NCBI GenBank assembly: GCA_036679665.1
Contig: JAZHEJ010000012.1
Location: 1 to 14,476 of the forward strand
Direction of reading: 5' to 3'
Origin: Tethybacter castelli
GTDB lineage: Bacteria; Pseudomonadota; Gammaproteobacteria; Tethybacterales; Tethybacteraceae
Length of the DNA: 14,476 nucleotides
In this document: positions 13,340 to 14,476 of the stretch, piece after piece
Position numbering within the stretch: position 1 is the first letter of the stretch
How the letters are laid out: each line of letters opens with the position of its first letter
Notes under the pieces: generated by a model
The model's database searches: none
What the model saw: only the letters and a program-made list of their open reading frames with translations
What the model was told of the DNA's origin: nothing
Program-made: the position numbers and the translations under genes

Positions 13340-13388
13340 CTCCTTGGAAAAAGTGTAAAGATTGTTGTGATTTACTTTAGGGAGTCAA
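13340..13388 (-). promoter_or_regulatory. pstS ribosome binding site and candidate promoter
   Basis: On the minus strand AAGGAG (13345-13340) ends 6 bases before the pstS ATG. Upstream, TTGACT (13388-13383) and AACAAT (13366-13361) are spaced by 16 bases and would start transcription near 13354. The -10 is weak (four of six), as expected of an activator-dependent promoter. I cannot find a convincing Pho box: the best half site is CTGTATT just upstream, and its second half does not match. The ribosome binding site is certain; the promoter is tentative. Confidence 0.5.
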
Positions 13389-13486
13389 TACAGAATCCCT
13401 ATAAATTAGTGTTTGATTTGCGTATAAATCCCGAGGTTTACTTATTCGCGCGATATCCGCTTTGGTGCGCTACGAATTGCTACGGC

Positions 13487-13574
13487 GTTCAAATCTGAAC
13501 AAGGCGTACATGACCAAATCCTGGTCAAAGTTGGTGCAAAAATACCAACAATTGTACTTTTCAACAGTTGAAAA
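13487..13574. repeat. Cluster of four unrelated inverted repeats upstream of pstS
   Basis: Within 88 bases there are four perfect dyads: GTTCA-4-TGAAC (13487-13500), TGACCA-5-TGGTCA (13511-13527), GTTGGT-8-ACCAAC (13530-13549) and TTTTCAAC-1-GTTGAAAA (13558-13574). A short palindrome ACAATTGT lies at 13548-13555. The fourth, with 8-bp arms and a single central base, is the most operator-like. The cluster lies 150-240 bases upstream of the pstS start and contains no credible gene. It could be a regulator array or a structured RNA. Confidence 0.5.
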
Positions 13575-13713
13575 ATAATTCACCACAAAATGCCATAGGT
13601 GATTTCAGTCGCTATTGTATAGCACAAAATGCTTTTTACGACTGCACAATATACTAACTGGCACATTGCCTAGATTTGACTGTTACAAATCTTGAAGTAT
13701 TGTTCCTTTGGAC
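13575..13713. other. AT-rich gene-free region between dyad cluster and terminator
   Basis: No ORF of note is present. A 10-base direct repeat CACAAAATGC occurs at 13584-13593 and 13623-13632. The second copy lies inside a dyad CAGTCG (13606-13611) / CGACTG (13639-13644). On the minus strand TGCTATACA near 13616-13624 resembles an extended -10. The stretch 13389-13486, on the other side of the dyad cluster, shows nothing I can name. Confidence 0.3.
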
Positions 13714-13744
13714 AAAAAAAGAGCCGCTAACGCGGCTCTTTTTT
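13714..13744 (-). terminator. Strong bidirectional intrinsic terminator
   Basis: A perfect 7-bp GC-rich stem, GAGCCGC (13721-13727) with GCGGCTC (13732-13738), has a 4-base loop. It is flanked by seven A on the left and six T on the right, so the stem can extend by six A-T pairs and gives a U-run in either direction. It lies 22 bases beyond the stop of the outer-membrane protein gene and terminates that minus-strand transcript, insulating the pst operon. Confidence 0.93.
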
Positions 13745-13766
13745 CGACTTTCTCCTTGATATAAAA

Positions 13767-14476
13767 CTAGAAGTCGATCCGATAACGCAACAAGAACGTG
13801 TTTTCGTCAAACGTTCGCGTCGGTTCTATCGCGATCGCAGCGGCAGCTCCTTCAGCGTTATTAGTGTCGGCGCCGTCTCTATTGCGACCGAGCACCTCGG
13901 TTTCCACTGTCTTGTAACCTATGATGATGAAACTTCTTGATCCCAACGCATACGATGCGTCCACTCCGAGCGCCGTCTCGTCAAATGTACGTTTCGGCAC
14001 CGGTTTAAGGTCACCGTCTACCATCCCTGCACCGGTTATATTATCATCGGTCATGTAGCCGTTTACTTCGGTTTCCGCTATGCTGTAGTTCGCCGATAAT
14101 GTAACACGGTCCACCGTGGCTTGAATCGCCACGCGATGCACGTTGTACTCCAGCAAACTGTCAAAATCACGGTCTACGTCCACATCGTCTTCATCGCGAT
14201 TCCGTGAATTCGTATCCCAGCCACCAAAGTTTTCGTAGGTCCGGTACTCGTAAGCCAGCAAGTAGTTGTCCTGTCCGTAGCGGGCTCCGAAACGCCAGCC
14301 GGTCGCGTCATCCAGTCCGCTTGCCGCGGCGTCGCAGGCGTTCACCGTGCCAGCCGCTTCAAAACATGTTTTCGTTTCGTACGCCACGCCCGCTTCCAAT
14401 CCCAGCGGCAACGTGTACTTCGCCGCCACCGACCAGTCGTCCACCGTGTCGTCGTCCCCGGTTTGGTCTTCCATGC
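13767..14476 (-). CDS. Outer-membrane beta-barrel protein (porin-like), C-terminal part
   Basis: The frame runs off the right edge of the window, so only about 236 C-terminal residues are visible and the true start is outside; the Met at 14474 is internal. The sequence alternates short amphipathic strands such as WRFGARYGQDNYLLAYEYR and SRSFIIIGYKTVETEV with polar loops, and it ends in LLRYRIDF. The terminal Phe and alternating pattern are the signal recognised by the BAM assembly machinery. Loops are notably acidic, with a run of Asp and Glu near the middle (DEDDVDVDRDFD). The closest type is a Gram-negative general porin. Being next to pst suggests, but does not show, a phosphate-related role, and acidic loops argue against a phosphate-selective pore. 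It ends at a strong terminator. Confidence 0.85.
   Translation of the reverse strand, partial: MEDQTGDDDTVDDWSVAAKYTLPLGLEAGVAYETKTCFEAAGTVNACDAAASGLDDATGWRFGARYGQDNYLLAYEYRTYENFGGWDTNSRNRDEDDVDVDRDFDSLLEYNVHRVAIQATVDRVTLSANYSIAETEVNGYMTDDNITGAGMVDGDLKPVPKRTFDETALGVDASYALGSRSFIIIGYKTVETEVLGRNRDGADTNNAEGAAAAIAIEPTRTFDENTFLLRYRIDF

Noticed and set aside
13370..13400. Pho box upstream of pstS
   Set aside because: Only one half site (CTGTATT) is near the consensus and the second half matches poorly; PhoB control is likely from function but is not shown by this sequence.
13490..13580. Short plus-strand ORF of 22 codons beginning at 13510
   Set aside because: It has no start signal and runs through the inverted-repeat cluster, where chance frames are expected.
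13584..13632. Direct repeat CACAAAATGC as a CRISPR-like or attachment-site element
   Set aside because: There are only two 10-base copies, with no further units, no integrase or cas gene, and no change in composition.

Overview
The window looks like chromosomal DNA of a Gram-negative proteobacterium, most probably a gammaproteobacterium. The evidence is the ctaG / DUF2970 / coxC gene order, a PstA with a long periplasmic insert, a HinT-type HIT protein, and an outer-membrane beta-barrel protein ending in Phe. Base composition is moderate and similar throughout. I see no tRNA, rRNA, CRISPR, transposase, integrase or phage gene, so most of the window is core metabolism. The species cannot be named from the sequence.

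Layout, left to right. (1) Positions 1-2889: valS on the minus strand. The window opens with 77 bases that recur exactly inside valS at 352-428, which looks like a contig-end or local-duplication signature. (2) 2951-4660, plus strand and divergent from valS: a reduced cytochrome c oxidase cluster of ctaG (copper delivery), a 59-residue DUF2970 membrane protein and coxC (subunit III). The usual coxB and coxA partners are absent on the left and no haem A or SURF1 genes follow. (3) 4923-7216, plus strand: a three-gene sulfur cassette with its own extended -10 promoter. It encodes an exported tandem rhodanese with one cysteine, a YeeE/YedE (TsuA-like) sulfur-compound permease, and a 59-residue membrane-anchored or secreted peptide with a CAPC plus Cys tail. 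The third start codon shares a base with the permease stop. This microprotein is the best candidate here for something undescribed. (4) 7213-7821, minus strand: a DUF924 protein, overlapping the microprotein tail to tail. (5) 7950-13333, minus strand: the high-affinity phosphate operon pstS-pstC-pstA-pstB-phoU-hinT. Genes in it overlap by 7-8 bases at three junctions, and a set of alternative hairpins lies between pstS and pstC. (6) 13334-13766: a gene-free control region holding the pstS promoter and ribosome binding site, a cluster of inverted repeats, and a strong bidirectional terminator. (7) 13767-14476, minus strand: the C-terminal part of a beta-barrel outer-membrane protein, cut by the window edge.

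How the genes work together. PstS captures phosphate in the periplasm, PstCA with PstB imports it, and PhoU couples transport to PhoR/PhoB signalling. HinT, a nucleoside phosphoramidase, is translationally coupled to phoU. The neighbouring outer-membrane protein could be a porin serving the same periplasm, but this is only positional. The sulfur cassette would bring in thiosulfate or a related compound through the permease, with the rhodanese and perhaps the Cys-rich peptide handling sulfane sulfur on the periplasmic side.

Translation signals are of two kinds. The two exported proteins that begin their transcripts, the rhodanese and PstS, have strong AAGGAG sites. Most other genes have no visible Shine-Dalgarno, and valS and the DUF924 gene have a perfect TATAAT 11-12 bases before the ATG, which predicts nearly leaderless mRNAs.
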